Source: Candidatus Zixiibacteriota bacterium (GTDB taxonomy: Bacteria; Zixibacteria; MSB-5A5; GN15; FEB-12). Taken from it: DNA of 10,551 bases. Positions within the stretch are counted from its first letter, which is position 1. Each line of letters starts with the position of its first letter. The stretch covers positions 1-10,551 of the forward strand of contig JAMPYH010000064.1 of assembly GCA_023700785.1 (NCBI GenBank). Direction: 5' to 3'. Below the pieces are notes generated by a model. The model searched no databases, was not told the origin of the DNA, and saw only the letters and a list, made by a program, of their open reading frames with translations. The translations under genes were made by a program, and so were the position numbers. This document shows positions 1-8,645 of the stretch, piece by piece.

Positions 1-1
1 C

Positions 2-340
2 AACCTCGCCGTAGCATATATTCGCATGAGGAAGCTAGAAGATGCGGTTGAGTTCCTCTACAGTTCTCTAGAGCAAAAACCCGATCACACAGATGCTATC
101 GCCAATCTAGCGTATGTGTTTACTTTGGAGCAAAGATATGCGGAGGCGGTGGAGCAGTTGAGCGTTCTGCAGACTTTGCCTGGGTGTTCACCAATCTATC
201 TAAAGTCGTTCGGTGATACACTGGTCTCACTTGGCGCCATTCGTCCAGGAGTGGAGGTGTACCGAATGGCCATTGCAAAAGGACTGGACAGCGCTTCAAT
301 TGCGGACATCCGAGCGAACAACCCTGACCTTCAATGGTAG
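2..340 (+). CDS. TPR-repeat protein, C-terminal fragment (5' end outside window)
   Basis: The reading frame is open from the left edge (N-L-A-V-A-Y-I-R before the first internal ATG at position 26) to a TAG stop, so the gene starts upstream and only about 112 residues are seen. The visible part has the helix-turn-helix spacing of tetratricopeptide repeats. One unit is NLAVAYIRMRKLEDAVEFLY, followed by 'KPDHTDAIANLAYVF...RYAEAVEQL', with the usual A-x-x-x-L/Y and D/E-A-V-x-x-L positions. A third, more divergent unit follows (SFGDTLVSLGAIRPGVEVY). TPRs are protein-protein interaction scaffolds; the function of the missing N-terminal part cannot be told. It lies 39 bases upstream of, and in the same frame as, the first glycosyltransferase, whose own tail is also TPR-like. 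The missing part may therefore be another membrane enzyme of this cluster, or a separate TPR protein. The ATG at 26 is internal to a repeat and is not a credible start. Confidence 0.8.
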   Translation, partial: NLAVAYIRMRKLEDAVEFLYSSLEQKPDHTDAIANLAYVFTLEQRYAEAVEQLSVLQTLPGCSPIYLKSFGDTLVSLGAIRPGVEVYRMAIAKGLDSASIADIRANNPDLQW

Positions 341-379
341 CCGGAATACATTGACGGTAGTAGCAGTAGTTCCGCCATC

Positions 380-2446
380 ATGAAACAAATTTACTTCATC
401 CTCGCTCTTTTTCTAATACTGGTCCTAAGTCTGTCTCTTCGAGTCTTCGATATCACGGCCGACCTCCCCCAGTATTTTCTCAGCAAAAGCCAGGATTTGA
501 CCACCGACGGTCCTTATCTCACGCTGTACGCGCGAAACGCGATTGAACGAGGGAACTGGGATCCACTCGGCTACGAACCGTGGCGGCAATTCAAACTTTC
601 GCTCATCTCCGGCGTCAGCTATCTGCTGTACAGCTCATTTGGTGTCTCGCGACATATATCCAATCTCACCGGTGTGCTGCTGTCCGTCGTTGGATGCGTA
701 CTGTTCTTGATTCCCCTGTCACGCTATCTGTCACGGAAAACTGTGCTTCTGGCGGCAGTACTAGCAGCCGTCAGTTATCCGCTGGTGATGTTCGCGCGGG
801 TTCCTTTCGCCGAGAACAGCCTGATCTTTTTCGGCGGACTGATCTTTCTGATCGCGACGCGATGGTTCAACCATACATGGGGGCTGGCGCTGATCGGTTT
901 CCTTGTGGCCATGGCCGGATTGCTGGGGAAAACGACCGGTTTCTTTCTTTTGGCCGGGCCGTTTGGGTATCTGTTCCTTGGCGACAGGTCGCGCTGGCTC
1001 TTTCGGGCCGGCATACTCCTGGGTTCGACTCTGGTGACGTCTCTGCTGTACTCTGTGGTTTTTCTCCAGGGGAGCAGTCTTTTCTCTTTCCTGTATGAGC
1101 ATAGCGCCGGTGTTCACGGAGAACCGTACGGTTTGACCTCACCGATCGGCTATCTCGAGACGCTCATTTCATTCGGGCGGTCGCGTCTGCATCGGATCGC
1201 GCCGGTAGAGAGTTTGCTCGCATACCTGATGCTGGCGTTTCTGCTGATCAAACCGGCGTTGAGAAATAAAGAGAATGACAAGGCTACTTTCTTTTTAGTC
1301 GGCTGGCTGGCCGCGTGGATAATCGGGCTGGCGCCGTTTAACTATCTCCCGATGCGGTACGCGCTGCCGATACTCCTGCCTATGGTCGGTTTGGCCGCGC
1401 TCTGGCTCGAAAGCTCCACTGAGAAAACACGCATCACCAAAGAGCGGCCGTCGTGGTGGCGCATCGCGGCTCTGTTGCTGCTCAACTGGTATGGCTGTTT
1501 TGTCCTGGCCAATGGATTCATTTCTGATTCGATGGTGCTCGATGTTGTCCGCTCGCAGATCTGGTATTCTCTTCCAGTCGCGGCATTGCTGACATTCCTG
1601 ATGCTGGTTGTCTTTCGGAGCAGGTCTCGCATGCTTACCGAAAAAGTCAAAGCGGTTGTCATACCGTCGGCCGCGGTCGCGGCTGTTCTGGTGCAGGTTC
1701 TCTTTTCGGCGCAATGGATCGGCACACGGACGCATACCATCGATGAAGCGGTTCGGGATATGCGGGCTGTCGTCTCCGACAAGGCGTCGATCGGGGGTCC
1801 GTACGGCCCGGCGATAGCTGAAGGAAACGGCCTTCAGGGATTTCCGCTTTTTGTCTCTTCGGATCTCAAGGCAACGAGCGAACTACTTGGCAAATATCCG
1901 GTCACGCACCTCGCGATCAGTTACGAGGAGTATCAACGACTCAAGGGCGAATCAGCGACTATCGCGGCAGCGCCCGTGGTCGCACGGTACTGGTTGAGAG
2001 ATAATATGGTGGTAGTGATTCGAGTCGCCGGACTATTTGGAAACTTGTCGCGGCAATATCCAATGAGCGCGTACGAACGCGCGCTGGCGGCTTTTGAGAG
2101 TGGTAACGCGACCGAGGGGATGGTGCTCTTACGCAGCGTGGTGCAGCAGGATCCCGACGCCAAATCGCCCGCGATCGAATTGTATCATCGATCGGCGACA
2201 GCCGAGAATATCGCCGCCTTGCAGCCGTTGGTCGATAATCTGGTGGCAAAAAACGAAACTGATTTTACGGTCAAATTGCTTGGCGCGGTCTTTTACAAGC
2301 ACCTGGCGCGGGTATCCTCAAACAACAGCTATTTGTCGATCGCTCAACGGCTGCGCGACCGCGCGATCGACCTGAGCCCGACCAACCGAAAGATGGTCGA
2401 GAACAGCTTTAGAGATTACGATCCCAGCGACCGGGTATTGCGATGA
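380..2446 (+). CDS. Membrane glycosyltransferase, GT-C fold (PMT/ArnT-like), with TPR-like C-terminal tail; paralog 1
   Basis: A 688-residue polytopic membrane protein with about a dozen hydrophobic segments between residues 5 and 443. After the first membrane helix comes a loop with D43-x-x-Y46-x-x-x-x-A51 and then ERGNW (residues 56-60). This resembles the D-E/x-x-Y...A-R...G-W first-loop motif of PMT/ArnT (GT39/GT83-type) enzymes, where the acidic residue is catalytic. Such enzymes use a polyprenyl-phosphate-linked sugar as donor and transfer it on the periplasmic side. A second conserved loop reads GRVPFAEN-like (residues 140-145), and NYLPMRYALP (321-330) resembles the R-Y-x-x-P element late in these proteins. 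Residues 450-560 are a soluble segment (THTID, IGGPYGPA, YPVTHLA), and 563-688 are helical and TPR-like. The ATG at 380 has no clear Shine-Dalgarno sequence but is the only start that fits the paralog alignment. The stop overlaps the next gene by ATGA. Donor and acceptor are unknown. Confidence 0.78.
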   Translation: MKQIYFILALFLILVLSLSLRVFDITADLPQYFLSKSQDLTTDGPYLTLYARNAIERGNWDPLGYEPWRQFKLSLISGVSYLLYSSFGVSRHISNLTGVLLSVVGCVLFLIPLSRYLSRKTVLLAAVLAAVSYPLVMFARVPFAENSLIFFGGLIFLIATRWFNHTWGLALIGFLVAMAGLLGKTTGFFLLAGPFGYLFLGDRSRWLFRAGILLGSTLVTSLLYSVVFLQGSSLFSFLYEHSAGVHGEPYGLTSPIGYLETLISFGRSRLHRIAPVESLLAYLMLAFLLIKPALRNKENDKATFFLVGWLAAWIIGLAPFNYLPMRYALPILLPMVGLAALWLESSTEKTRITKERPSWWRIAALLLLNWYGCFVLANGFISDSMVLDVVRSQIWYSLPVAALLTFLMLVVFRSRSRMLTEKVKAVVIPSAAVAAVLVQVLFSAQWIGTRTHTIDEAVRDMRAVVSDKASIGGPYGPAIAEGNGLQGFPLFVSSDLKATSELLGKYPVTHLAISYEEYQRLKGESATIAAAPVVARYWLRDNMVVVIRVAGLFGNLSRQYPMSAYERALAAFESGNATEGMVLLRSVVQQDPDAKSPAIELYHRSATAENIAALQPLVDNLVAKNETDFTVKLLGAVFYKHLARVSSNNSYLSIAQRLRDRAIDLSPTNRKMVENSFRDYDPSDRVLR

Positions 2447-4539
2447 GAATGAGATCCAAACCGACACGGGGCGCGCCACCCGAGTATCTCTATTGGGTGC
2501 TTGTCTCGTTACTTATTGGCATTGCCGTGAGCTTACGGGTCTGGGACATCACCGCCGATTTGCCGCCCTATTTCTCGGGAGGCGGTCAGGATTTCACCAC
2601 TGATGCGTCCTATCTGACGCTCTACGCCAAAACCGCGGTTCAATTCGGCGGCTGGGATCTGTTTGACTTTGAGCCGTGGTCCGCGTTCAAGATCTCAATA
2701 GTCTCCGGATTGTCCTACCTGTTGTTTTCTGTCATCGATGTCTCCCGCCAGACCGCGGCTCTGACCGGCGCGATTCTACAATTGGGCGGGCTGATGTTGT
2801 CGGTGATCGGTCTGAGCCGTCACCTCAGCAGATCCGCACTGCTGCTGGTCATCGCCTTGCTGACTACCAATTATGTGCTGATCCTGTATGGTCGGGTGCC
2901 GTTCGCTGAAAACGGACTGATCTTCCTGGCAGGTCTCACCTTTCTGGTATTCAGTTTTTGGTTCGATCGAATCTGGGGAGTACTCGCGGTCGGTCTGTTG
3001 ATCGCGCTTACCGCGCTGCTCGGCAAAAGTTTCGGGTTCTTTCTGCTTGGCGGAGCCTTGCTCTATACGGCGGTTCGACGGCAAAAGGGGTGGCTTCGCT
3101 CAGCCGCCTTTTTGTTGGGAACCACGGCCGTGACCACGTTGCTGTTCACTGCTTTCTTTCATGGTGACGGCGGGCTTTTCGACTTTTTATACGAGTACGG
3201 CGTAGGCGAGCATGGCGCTCCTCATGGATTCAGTTCGATCCGGGGTTTCTTCGAGTCCTTGATCGGTGTGACCTCTCTTGGACTGCACCAATACATGCCT
3301 CTGCTCAGCCTGTTTACATTTGTGGCGATGTTGTTGCCGCTCATGGGCGAGTTTACGGAACGGTCTGGCGAGCGAGTCTATCTCTTTATGGTCGGATGGC
3401 TGACAGTCTGGCTGGTTGTCCTATCGCCGTTCAATTATCATCCTATCAGATATTTTTATCCGCTGACGATCCCGATGGTCGCGATCCTGGCGATCACAAT
3501 TGACCGAGTCCGCAACGGCTATTCGCTTCGACGCGGCTTCTCTTATTGGCGCATTCCCCTCTGTTTTTTACTGACATGGTATGCAAGTTATGTGACCATC
3601 ATCGGAGTCGCTCACGATACGCTCGATCCAACCGTTCTATTCCCGGTCGTCTGGCGCGCTCTGCCGATCGCGGTGGGGTTTGTCCTGGCGTTGTTGATCG
3701 TCAGTCGATTGATGACGGGGAAACGGGTATTGCGGCGCTCGGCGCTCGCTGCCGTAATTGTCGGACTTACGGTCGGGGCGTACGATCTTTACCAATTCTA
3801 TGCCTGGTTCTCTCTACGCTCGCACACCATCGACAATGCCAGCCAGGATACCGTAGATCTGCTCGGCCCCGGCGCGGTTATCGGCGGGCAGTACGGCCCG
3901 GCGTTTGCTGCCGACGGAAAGTTCGGGTCGCTTCGCCTTTTTCTCCGTGACGATCTCAAGAAGTTCGAGAACGACTGCCGCGAATACCCGGTCACTCATT
4001 TGGCCCTGGCGACCGCGACCATGAACGCTCACATACCGAACAGCGATCTGCTTGGCAATGCGCCTGTGCTGGGAACCTATTATCTTCGCAATAATGTAGT
4101 CCGCCTTGTCAGGATCAGTCACTTGACGGGGAACGATCAGGCGGCGAAATATCAGCCGACCGAATTCGAGCGCGCGACCGACCTGATGTATGCCGACCGC
4201 TTGATCGAAGCGCACCAGGCGTTGGAATCCTTCCTGAGGAGACAGCCGCGCAATAAAGCGGCCCTGACAGAAATGTACTACCTGACGCAATTCGTGCGTG
4301 GACTGAATGACGCTCAGCCCCTAATTGATGAACTGGTGAAGCATTTTGGCGATGATCTGTCGATCACTTTGTTGGCGGCAATTTACTACAAACACCTGGG
4401 AAAGAATCGAAACGACCGCTGGGCGAGCGAAAAAGGGAGACAGTTCTTTGAACAAGCTGTGCGCCGATCCGGACCCAATGCCGATAAAACCAAACTGATG
4501 TACGAAAACTATCTCCCCAGCGACCGGGTAGTGCAATAA
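2443..4539 (+). CDS. Membrane glycosyltransferase, GT-C fold (PMT/ArnT-like), with TPR-like C-terminal tail; paralog 2
   Basis: A 698-residue polytopic protein that aligns along its whole length with the gene just upstream. Shared blocks include LRVWDITADLP (31-41), QDFTTDASYLTLYA (49-62, with the putative catalytic D54), GRVPFAENGLIF (150-161), NYHPIRY (331-337), SHTID (460-464), IGGQYGPAFA (480-489), YPVTHLAL (515-522), YYKHLGK (648-654) and the C-terminal YLPSDRVVQ. The two arose by tandem duplication and have since diverged, so they may have different donors or acceptors or form a heteromer. Residues 565-698 are a soluble TPR-like tail, probably on the periplasmic side given the loop topology; that side is inferred. 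The start ATG overlaps the preceding TGA (ATGA), and there is no Shine-Dalgarno sequence, so translation is probably coupled. A second ATG at 2449 is possible and would remove only two residues. The N-terminus is about ten residues longer than paralog 1, ahead of the first helix. Confidence 0.78.
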   Translation: MRMRSKPTRGAPPEYLYWVLVSLLIGIAVSLRVWDITADLPPYFSGGGQDFTTDASYLTLYAKTAVQFGGWDLFDFEPWSAFKISIVSGLSYLLFSVIDVSRQTAALTGAILQLGGLMLSVIGLSRHLSRSALLLVIALLTTNYVLILYGRVPFAENGLIFLAGLTFLVFSFWFDRIWGVLAVGLLIALTALLGKSFGFFLLGGALLYTAVRRQKGWLRSAAFLLGTTAVTTLLFTAFFHGDGGLFDFLYEYGVGEHGAPHGFSSIRGFFESLIGVTSLGLHQYMPLLSLFTFVAMLLPLMGEFTERSGERVYLFMVGWLTVWLVVLSPFNYHPIRYFYPLTIPMVAILAITIDRVRNGYSLRRGFSYWRIPLCFLLTWYASYVTIIGVAHDTLDPTVLFPVVWRALPIAVGFVLALLIVSRLMTGKRVLRRSALAAVIVGLTVGAYDLYQFYAWFSLRSHTIDNASQDTVDLLGPGAVIGGQYGPAFAADGKFGSLRLFLRDDLKKFENDCREYPVTHLALATATMNAHIPNSDLLGNAPVLGTYYLRNNVVRLVRISHLTGNDQAAKYQPTEFERATDLMYADRLIEAHQALESFLRRQPRNKAALTEMYYLTQFVRGLNDAQPLIDELVKHFGDDLSITLLAAIYYKHLGKNRNDRWASEKGRQFFEQAVRRSGPNADKTKLMYENYLPSDRVVQ

Positions 4540-4557
4540 CCGATAAGAAGGTATGAC

Positions 4558-5427
4558 ATGCGAAACTATGGACCTGCCTCGCTCTTGCTCAGTTGCATAC
4601 TGGCTTTGTTGCTCCAATCCTGCGCGCCCAGGTCGGTGCGAGTCGCCGAAGAAGCTCCGGTTCGACCATTTGAGACCAATATATTCCCGGCTGAGTTGAC
4701 GGTTGAACCGGGGGACCAGCGAATGACCGTCACCTGGAAACGGATCGGCGATGGACTCATCTCAGGATACAATATCTACATTAGCGATGAGCCGCTTACG
4801 CGGAACTCCCTGCCGCTTGCTTTGGCCGAATCGGCTGCGCCGTTTAATTCATCCCCATACCCGGGAGATACCGACCCAGCCGACGGCATTGAGAGGTTCG
4901 AGGCTGAAGGTCTGGCCAATGGCAGGAAATACTTTGTGACTGTACGTGTCATCTTTCCGGATCGCTCGTTGTCCAGACCGTCCAACGAAGTGATGGCGGT
5001 CTGCGGGCCGCGCGGAGAGATCTCGCTGGTCGCTCGTTTCGCCGGCGAGAATGACGGGCTGGCGATGACCACCGGCCGATTTGTCAGAGCCGATGCTCCT
5101 GAGAATGACCTGTACTTTTACAGCAAGGACGGAATTGACTATCTCGCGTCGCCGAGCCGATTGGGGGGGTACACGAATCGATCACTGTTCGACAAGCTTG
5201 TGCTCAAGCGGGGAGACTGGGACTCGATCCGCCGTCAACTGGGAGAGTATCGACCCAACGCGACCGAAGACAGGCTCGCCATCAAGCCCGGCGACTGGAT
5301 CCTGCTCAAGCGATCGGATAATACCTACGCAGTGATCAATGTCGTGAGATTTGATGGCGCGGGGCGCGATCGCAAAGTACGATTGTTCTACGCTTACTGC
5401 CCGTTGCCCGGCGAGCTGATCTTTTGA
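4558..5427 (+). CDS. Lipoprotein with fibronectin type III-like domain
   Basis: A 289-residue protein. The N-terminus is a lipoprotein signal peptide with a hydrophobic core at residues 9-19 and a lipobox L-Q-S-C, giving Cys22 as the expected lipidated residue. Gln at -2 is unusual but tolerated. Residues about 42-150 look like a fibronectin type III-like beta sandwich: 'MTVTWKRIGDGLISGYNIY' near the start and 'GRKYFVTVRVIF...SRPSNEV' near the end, the standard W, Y-x-I-Y and Y-x-V-x-V positions. Residues 151-289 form a second, unrecognised domain with two 'K-x-G-D-W' stretches (218-221 and 243-247) and an aromatic C-terminal strand (RKVRLFYAY). The start is supported by AAGAAGG about six bases upstream. 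The gene begins 18 bases after the glycosyltransferase stop, so it probably shares their transcript and acts at the same envelope site. No enzymatic motif is seen; a binding or scaffold role is inferred only. Confidence 0.75.
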   Translation: MRNYGPASLLLSCILALLLQSCAPRSVRVAEEAPVRPFETNIFPAELTVEPGDQRMTVTWKRIGDGLISGYNIYISDEPLTRNSLPLALAESAAPFNSSPYPGDTDPADGIERFEAEGLANGRKYFVTVRVIFPDRSLSRPSNEVMAVCGPRGEISLVARFAGENDGLAMTTGRFVRADAPENDLYFYSKDGIDYLASPSRLGGYTNRSLFDKLVLKRGDWDSIRRQLGEYRPNATEDRLAIKPGDWILLKRSDNTYAVINVVRFDGAGRDRKVRLFYAYCPLPGELIF

Positions 5428-5433
5428 GTGTTA

Positions 5434-8400
5434 TTATCTGACCAGGATCATCTTTTTGACGAACGATGTCTCTCCGGTCTGCATCCGATAGAGGTAGATC
5501 CCTGTCGCCGCTGGATTTCCGCGCTGGTCTTTGCCGTCCCAGATGATCTTATGCGTCCCGGCCGATCTGTGCTCATCCACCAGCGACCGGACGGTCTGGC
5601 CGATGATGTTATAGATATCGATCTTCACCTGCTCATTGCGAGGGAGGGTGAACTCGATCGTCGTTGTCGGGTTGAACGGATTTGGATAGTTCTGCCGTAG
5701 AGTCATCTCGGGTAATGTCGGATCGTCGTCCTCAGGCGAGTCGAGCGGGATCTGTACTTTGTTCATCACCCAATCAACAAACTGCCGCGCCTGAACTTCC
5801 TCCATATACCAGAGGTGAAAGCCAAGCGAGATGGTCAACAGGCTGTCGTCTTCCCGAAGCAACCCGACCGGCGCTCCCTCAACACGGGATTGCGATGGAT
5901 AAACCGACCTGAATCGATAGATGACCTCCACGGATGAGTCGGCGCGGAATGCCGCCACCGCGGGTGGTGTGGTCGCCGGCCAATAGTCGGTCAAGTACGA
6001 CGGGAAGAGGAGCCGATCGGCGGCGTAGCACAACTGCGGCGCGTCGGTCGAAGGTTCCGCGTAGGAGAAACCAAGGATCGTGTCCTGGTACGGCGCGGTC
6101 GCGTTGTTCTTGTAGTAGAGCAATCCGGTGGAGAAGATCGAGTCGATCCCGAAAAACTGACTCACGAACGGGTGTGACTTGCGATACCAATTGGGCTGAG
6201 TGAAGCCGTTGAACTCCGGAATGCCGATATTCGCGAATTGCCCGCAATAGACGATAGCGCCGCCGTTCATCAGGTACTTGGTGAAACCGCCGACATCGTT
6301 TTCGTACCATCCGCGCAGCACATAATCCCTCAAGTTGTCATCCGCTATCACCAGCCGATAGCGCGTGAAATCGCGCCAGTCCAGGCAGGCCGGGATCACC
6401 GGCTGGCAACGCGAGAGCGTGTCCGCGACCGAGTAGATATCATACCGATAACCAGTGAGTACCCTATGGTAGAACTGGTCAATTGAATCCTCGATCGTAT
6501 AGGTCCCAATACGCTGGCTGTGAGTCAGCACCAGGATATCTTTGGTCGGCGGGAAGACTGTCCAGACCACCGTTTCCTCTGAGAAATCCGACTCGTACCC
6601 CGCCGTATCGATCGCCGTCACGACATAGACATTGCCGTTCGCCGGCTCCGGGTCAGTGAACTCGTTGCTGGTTGGTTCAACTGACGCATACGGCGGCATT
6701 TCATAATAATAGTACACGCGTCCGGAGGCGGTCACCGAATCTGCCGCGGCTTCATCGTATATTTCGGAGTAGTGCTTGCGATATCGCCTTCTCGCCTCGG
6801 AGCTGTCAGCGAAGCGATAGATATTGTATTGCCGCCGATCCCCGCCGGTGGCGTGGTCCCAGGTGATCGTCGATGGTTCTCCATCCAGGACGAACAGCAT
6901 GCTGTCGCGAGTCACCGGCGCGCTGAGTGGGGTCGGAAGTTTCACTTGCAGCGGATCGGATAATTGTCCTATCTCGTTATTGGCGACATGACCGACGGCG
7001 AGAGAGTAGGCGCTGTATCTGTTAAGCTCTCGCAGGACAACCTCAGGCGAGGTGGACTCGGCGAAAACCTGAGCCGGCGTGGTGCGATACCATGGCGGCG
7101 GCACGCCCTCATGCCGAAACGCGGATTTCGGGATCACCTCGCCGTACAATCGGTAGCCGTCGATGTTGTTATATCCCCAGAAATCCCAGCTGACGAGCGA
7201 CGAGTCATCCCAGATATGGTCAGCGGTGAGTCCGTGCGGCGGGAGCATCGGATCCAAGAGTAGAGTGGCGAGCGAATCGGCCAGATGCCCGGTGCGCGAC
7301 AGTCGATCCAGACCCAGCGAAGCGGTGTAGAGTTCCGGCGCGAGCCAGATCAGATCCATGATGTGAATATCCGAGTGGATCGAATCCGCGGTGATAAGCG
7401 CGCACTGTAACCGTACCGATGAATCCGGCGGAAGCTCAAATGGTCCGACCGACATCAGGAACCGAGTATCCCACCCGTTCGACAAGTTGCGCACCAGCAG
7501 AGTGTCCGCAGGATAGACCCAGATCGGATCATCCGGCCTGATCGTGCTGGTCATCACCTGATCAAAATCCCACTCCCGTTTGCTCAGCAAATGGTACTTG
7601 TTCCGGTCCCCTTCCGGCGTGCCTCGCGCGCCGGTGCCAAAATCGCGGTAATTGACCTTCTTCATCGGTCCGTAATCATACACCGGATTGCCATTGCTCA
7701 CCCACCAATTGAAATTTGTATCGCGGACGGGAATCGACGAGCGTATGAACTTGAACGAGAACGAACGATCGAATATCCCTTCATCCGGGAACGGCAACTC
7801 GCCGTCATTGTCCACCACATACCCGATCCCCTGACCTTGGATCCCTCCCGCCAGATCGTCGAAATATCCCATTGTCGCGCCTATATCGGCGTCGAAGTAG
7901 AATCCGACATATCCCTGGTGGATCGTGTCATTCCCTATATTTGAGATCACGAGATCAAACAGCGCGCAGTAACTTTCCCGTCCACTGCTCCATGAATAGG
8001 CGCGTTGGGCGACTTTGATCCCAAGCGGGATATGCGGACGTGGATCGATCGCGTCCGGGAGGTAGTTCATGCCGGTATGGATGGTATCATCACAGGCCGA
8101 CCGGAGCGCGGTCGGAGCGCAGGAGGAGATTGGGAAAACCGTGCCCGAGAGATTCCCCGGCCGGAAGCCTGACGGATAGAACTCCTGCATCTGGAGCCAG
8201 CCGTCGGTCGCCACACTGACCAAGGTGTCGCCGTTGATAATACCGCCGATCCAAAGCCCGCCGCCAAAAAGATATTCATGCCCGCTTCCGGCCGGCGTCT
8301 CAAAGCTGTAACCGACATCAGAAGGGATCGAATATCCGTAATAGCCGAAGCCGTCGCCGAACTGCCCCGAAGATGCCAGGCAGGTGGAGATCTGTTCAGT

Positions 8401-8580
8401 CAGGATCAAGCCGTAGTGCTTGGGCCATTCGGTCCCGATGTGCGACACATATTCCTGTGCGGTGAAGATCGACGGATGGAGTTGTTCGTCGGCGAACGGA
8501 GCCGAGGCGGCGCAATAATTCTCCAGTGCGGTCACGCCAATGATCGCGCAAAAAAGAGTTCTCATCGCCTTGACTGGCAC
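5434..8580 (-). CDS. Large secreted surface protein with FN3-like modules, GATase-like segment and T9SS type A sorting domain
   Basis: A 1048-residue protein starting at GTG 8580, chosen because GGAGG lies six bases upstream (8587-8591). The ATG at 8565 (residue 6) is the alternative with a weaker site. A signal peptide covers about residues 1-27 (hydrophobic core after MRTLF, then an A-A-S-A cleavage-like end). Residues 100-440 form a beta-rich region of the 'GGGLWIGGIINGDTLVSVATDGW' style common in large FCB surface proteins. Residues about 446-548 and 552-672 look like two FN3-like domains (DGYRLYG, YSLAVG; YNIYRF, VYVVTAID). Residues about 681-940 resemble a class-I-glutamine-amidotransferase/ThuA-like fold (ILVLTHS, YRLVIADDN, GGAIVYCGQ, SLGFHLWY). 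Residues 961-1048 are a T9SS type A (FlgD-like) sorting domain: NYPNPFNP at 964-971, then IYNIIGQ, WDGKDQRGN, GIYLYRM and a terminal KKMILVR. In known T9SS cargo this tail directs passage across the outer membrane and surface anchoring. Substrate or ligand unknown. Confidence 0.85.
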   Translation of the reverse strand: MPVKAMRTLFCAIIGVTALENYCAASAPFADEQLHPSIFTAQEYVSHIGTEWPKHYGLILTEQISTCLASSGQFGDGFGYYGYSIPSDVGYSFETPAGSGHEYLFGGGLWIGGIINGDTLVSVATDGWLQMQEFYPSGFRPGNLSGTVFPISSCAPTALRSACDDTIHTGMNYLPDAIDPRPHIPLGIKVAQRAYSWSSGRESYCALFDLVISNIGNDTIHQGYVGFYFDADIGATMGYFDDLAGGIQGQGIGYVVDNDGELPFPDEGIFDRSFSFKFIRSSIPVRDTNFNWWVSNGNPVYDYGPMKKVNYRDFGTGARGTPEGDRNKYHLLSKREWDFDQVMTSTIRPDDPIWVYPADTLLVRNLSNGWDTRFLMSVGPFELPPDSSVRLQCALITADSIHSDIHIMDLIWLAPELYTASLGLDRLSRTGHLADSLATLLLDPMLPPHGLTADHIWDDSSLVSWDFWGYNNIDGYRLYGEVIPKSAFRHEGVPPPWYRTTPAQVFAESTSPEVVLRELNRYSAYSLAVGHVANNEIGQLSDPLQVKLPTPLSAPVTRDSMLFVLDGEPSTITWDHATGGDRRQYNIYRFADSSEARRRYRKHYSEIYDEAAADSVTASGRVYYYYEMPPYASVEPTSNEFTDPEPANGNVYVVTAIDTAGYESDFSEETVVWTVFPPTKDILVLTHSQRIGTYTIEDSIDQFYHRVLTGYRYDIYSVADTLSRCQPVIPACLDWRDFTRYRLVIADDNLRDYVLRGWYENDVGGFTKYLMNGGAIVYCGQFANIGIPEFNGFTQPNWYRKSHPFVSQFFGIDSIFSTGLLYYKNNATAPYQDTILGFSYAEPSTDAPQLCYAADRLLFPSYLTDYWPATTPPAVAAFRADSSVEVIYRFRSVYPSQSRVEGAPVGLLREDDSLLTISLGFHLWYMEEVQARQFVDWVMNKVQIPLDSPEDDDPTLPEMTLRQNYPNPFNPTTTIEFTLPRNEQVKIDIYNIIGQTVRSLVDEHRSAGTHKIIWDGKDQRGNPAATGIYLYRMQTGETSFVKKMILVR

Positions 8581-8586
8581 AACTTC

Positions 8587-8591
8587 CCTCC
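8587..8591 (-). promoter_or_regulatory. Ribosome binding site deciding a GTG start
   Basis: On the minus strand GGAGG (within GGGAGGG) sits six bases before GTG 8580-8578. The competing ATG at 8565-8563 has only a weak AAGG close to it. This favours the GTG start for the large surface protein. Confidence 0.6.
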
Positions 8592-8615
8592 CGGGATTTG
8601 ATGGTCTCGAATCGC

Positions 8616-8645
8616 GTTATAAGGACGCACCGAACCGCCATTCAA
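8616..8645 (-). promoter_or_regulatory. Candidate sigma-70-like promoter for the T9SS cargo gene
   Basis: On the minus strand TTGAAT (8645-8640) and TATAAC (8621-8616) are separated by 18 bases. They match the classical -35 and -10 boxes at 4/6 and 5/6 positions. Transcription would start near 8609 and leave a leader of about 30 bases that contains the GGAGG site. The match was made by eye. The promoter consensus of this lineage is unknown. Confidence 0.35.
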
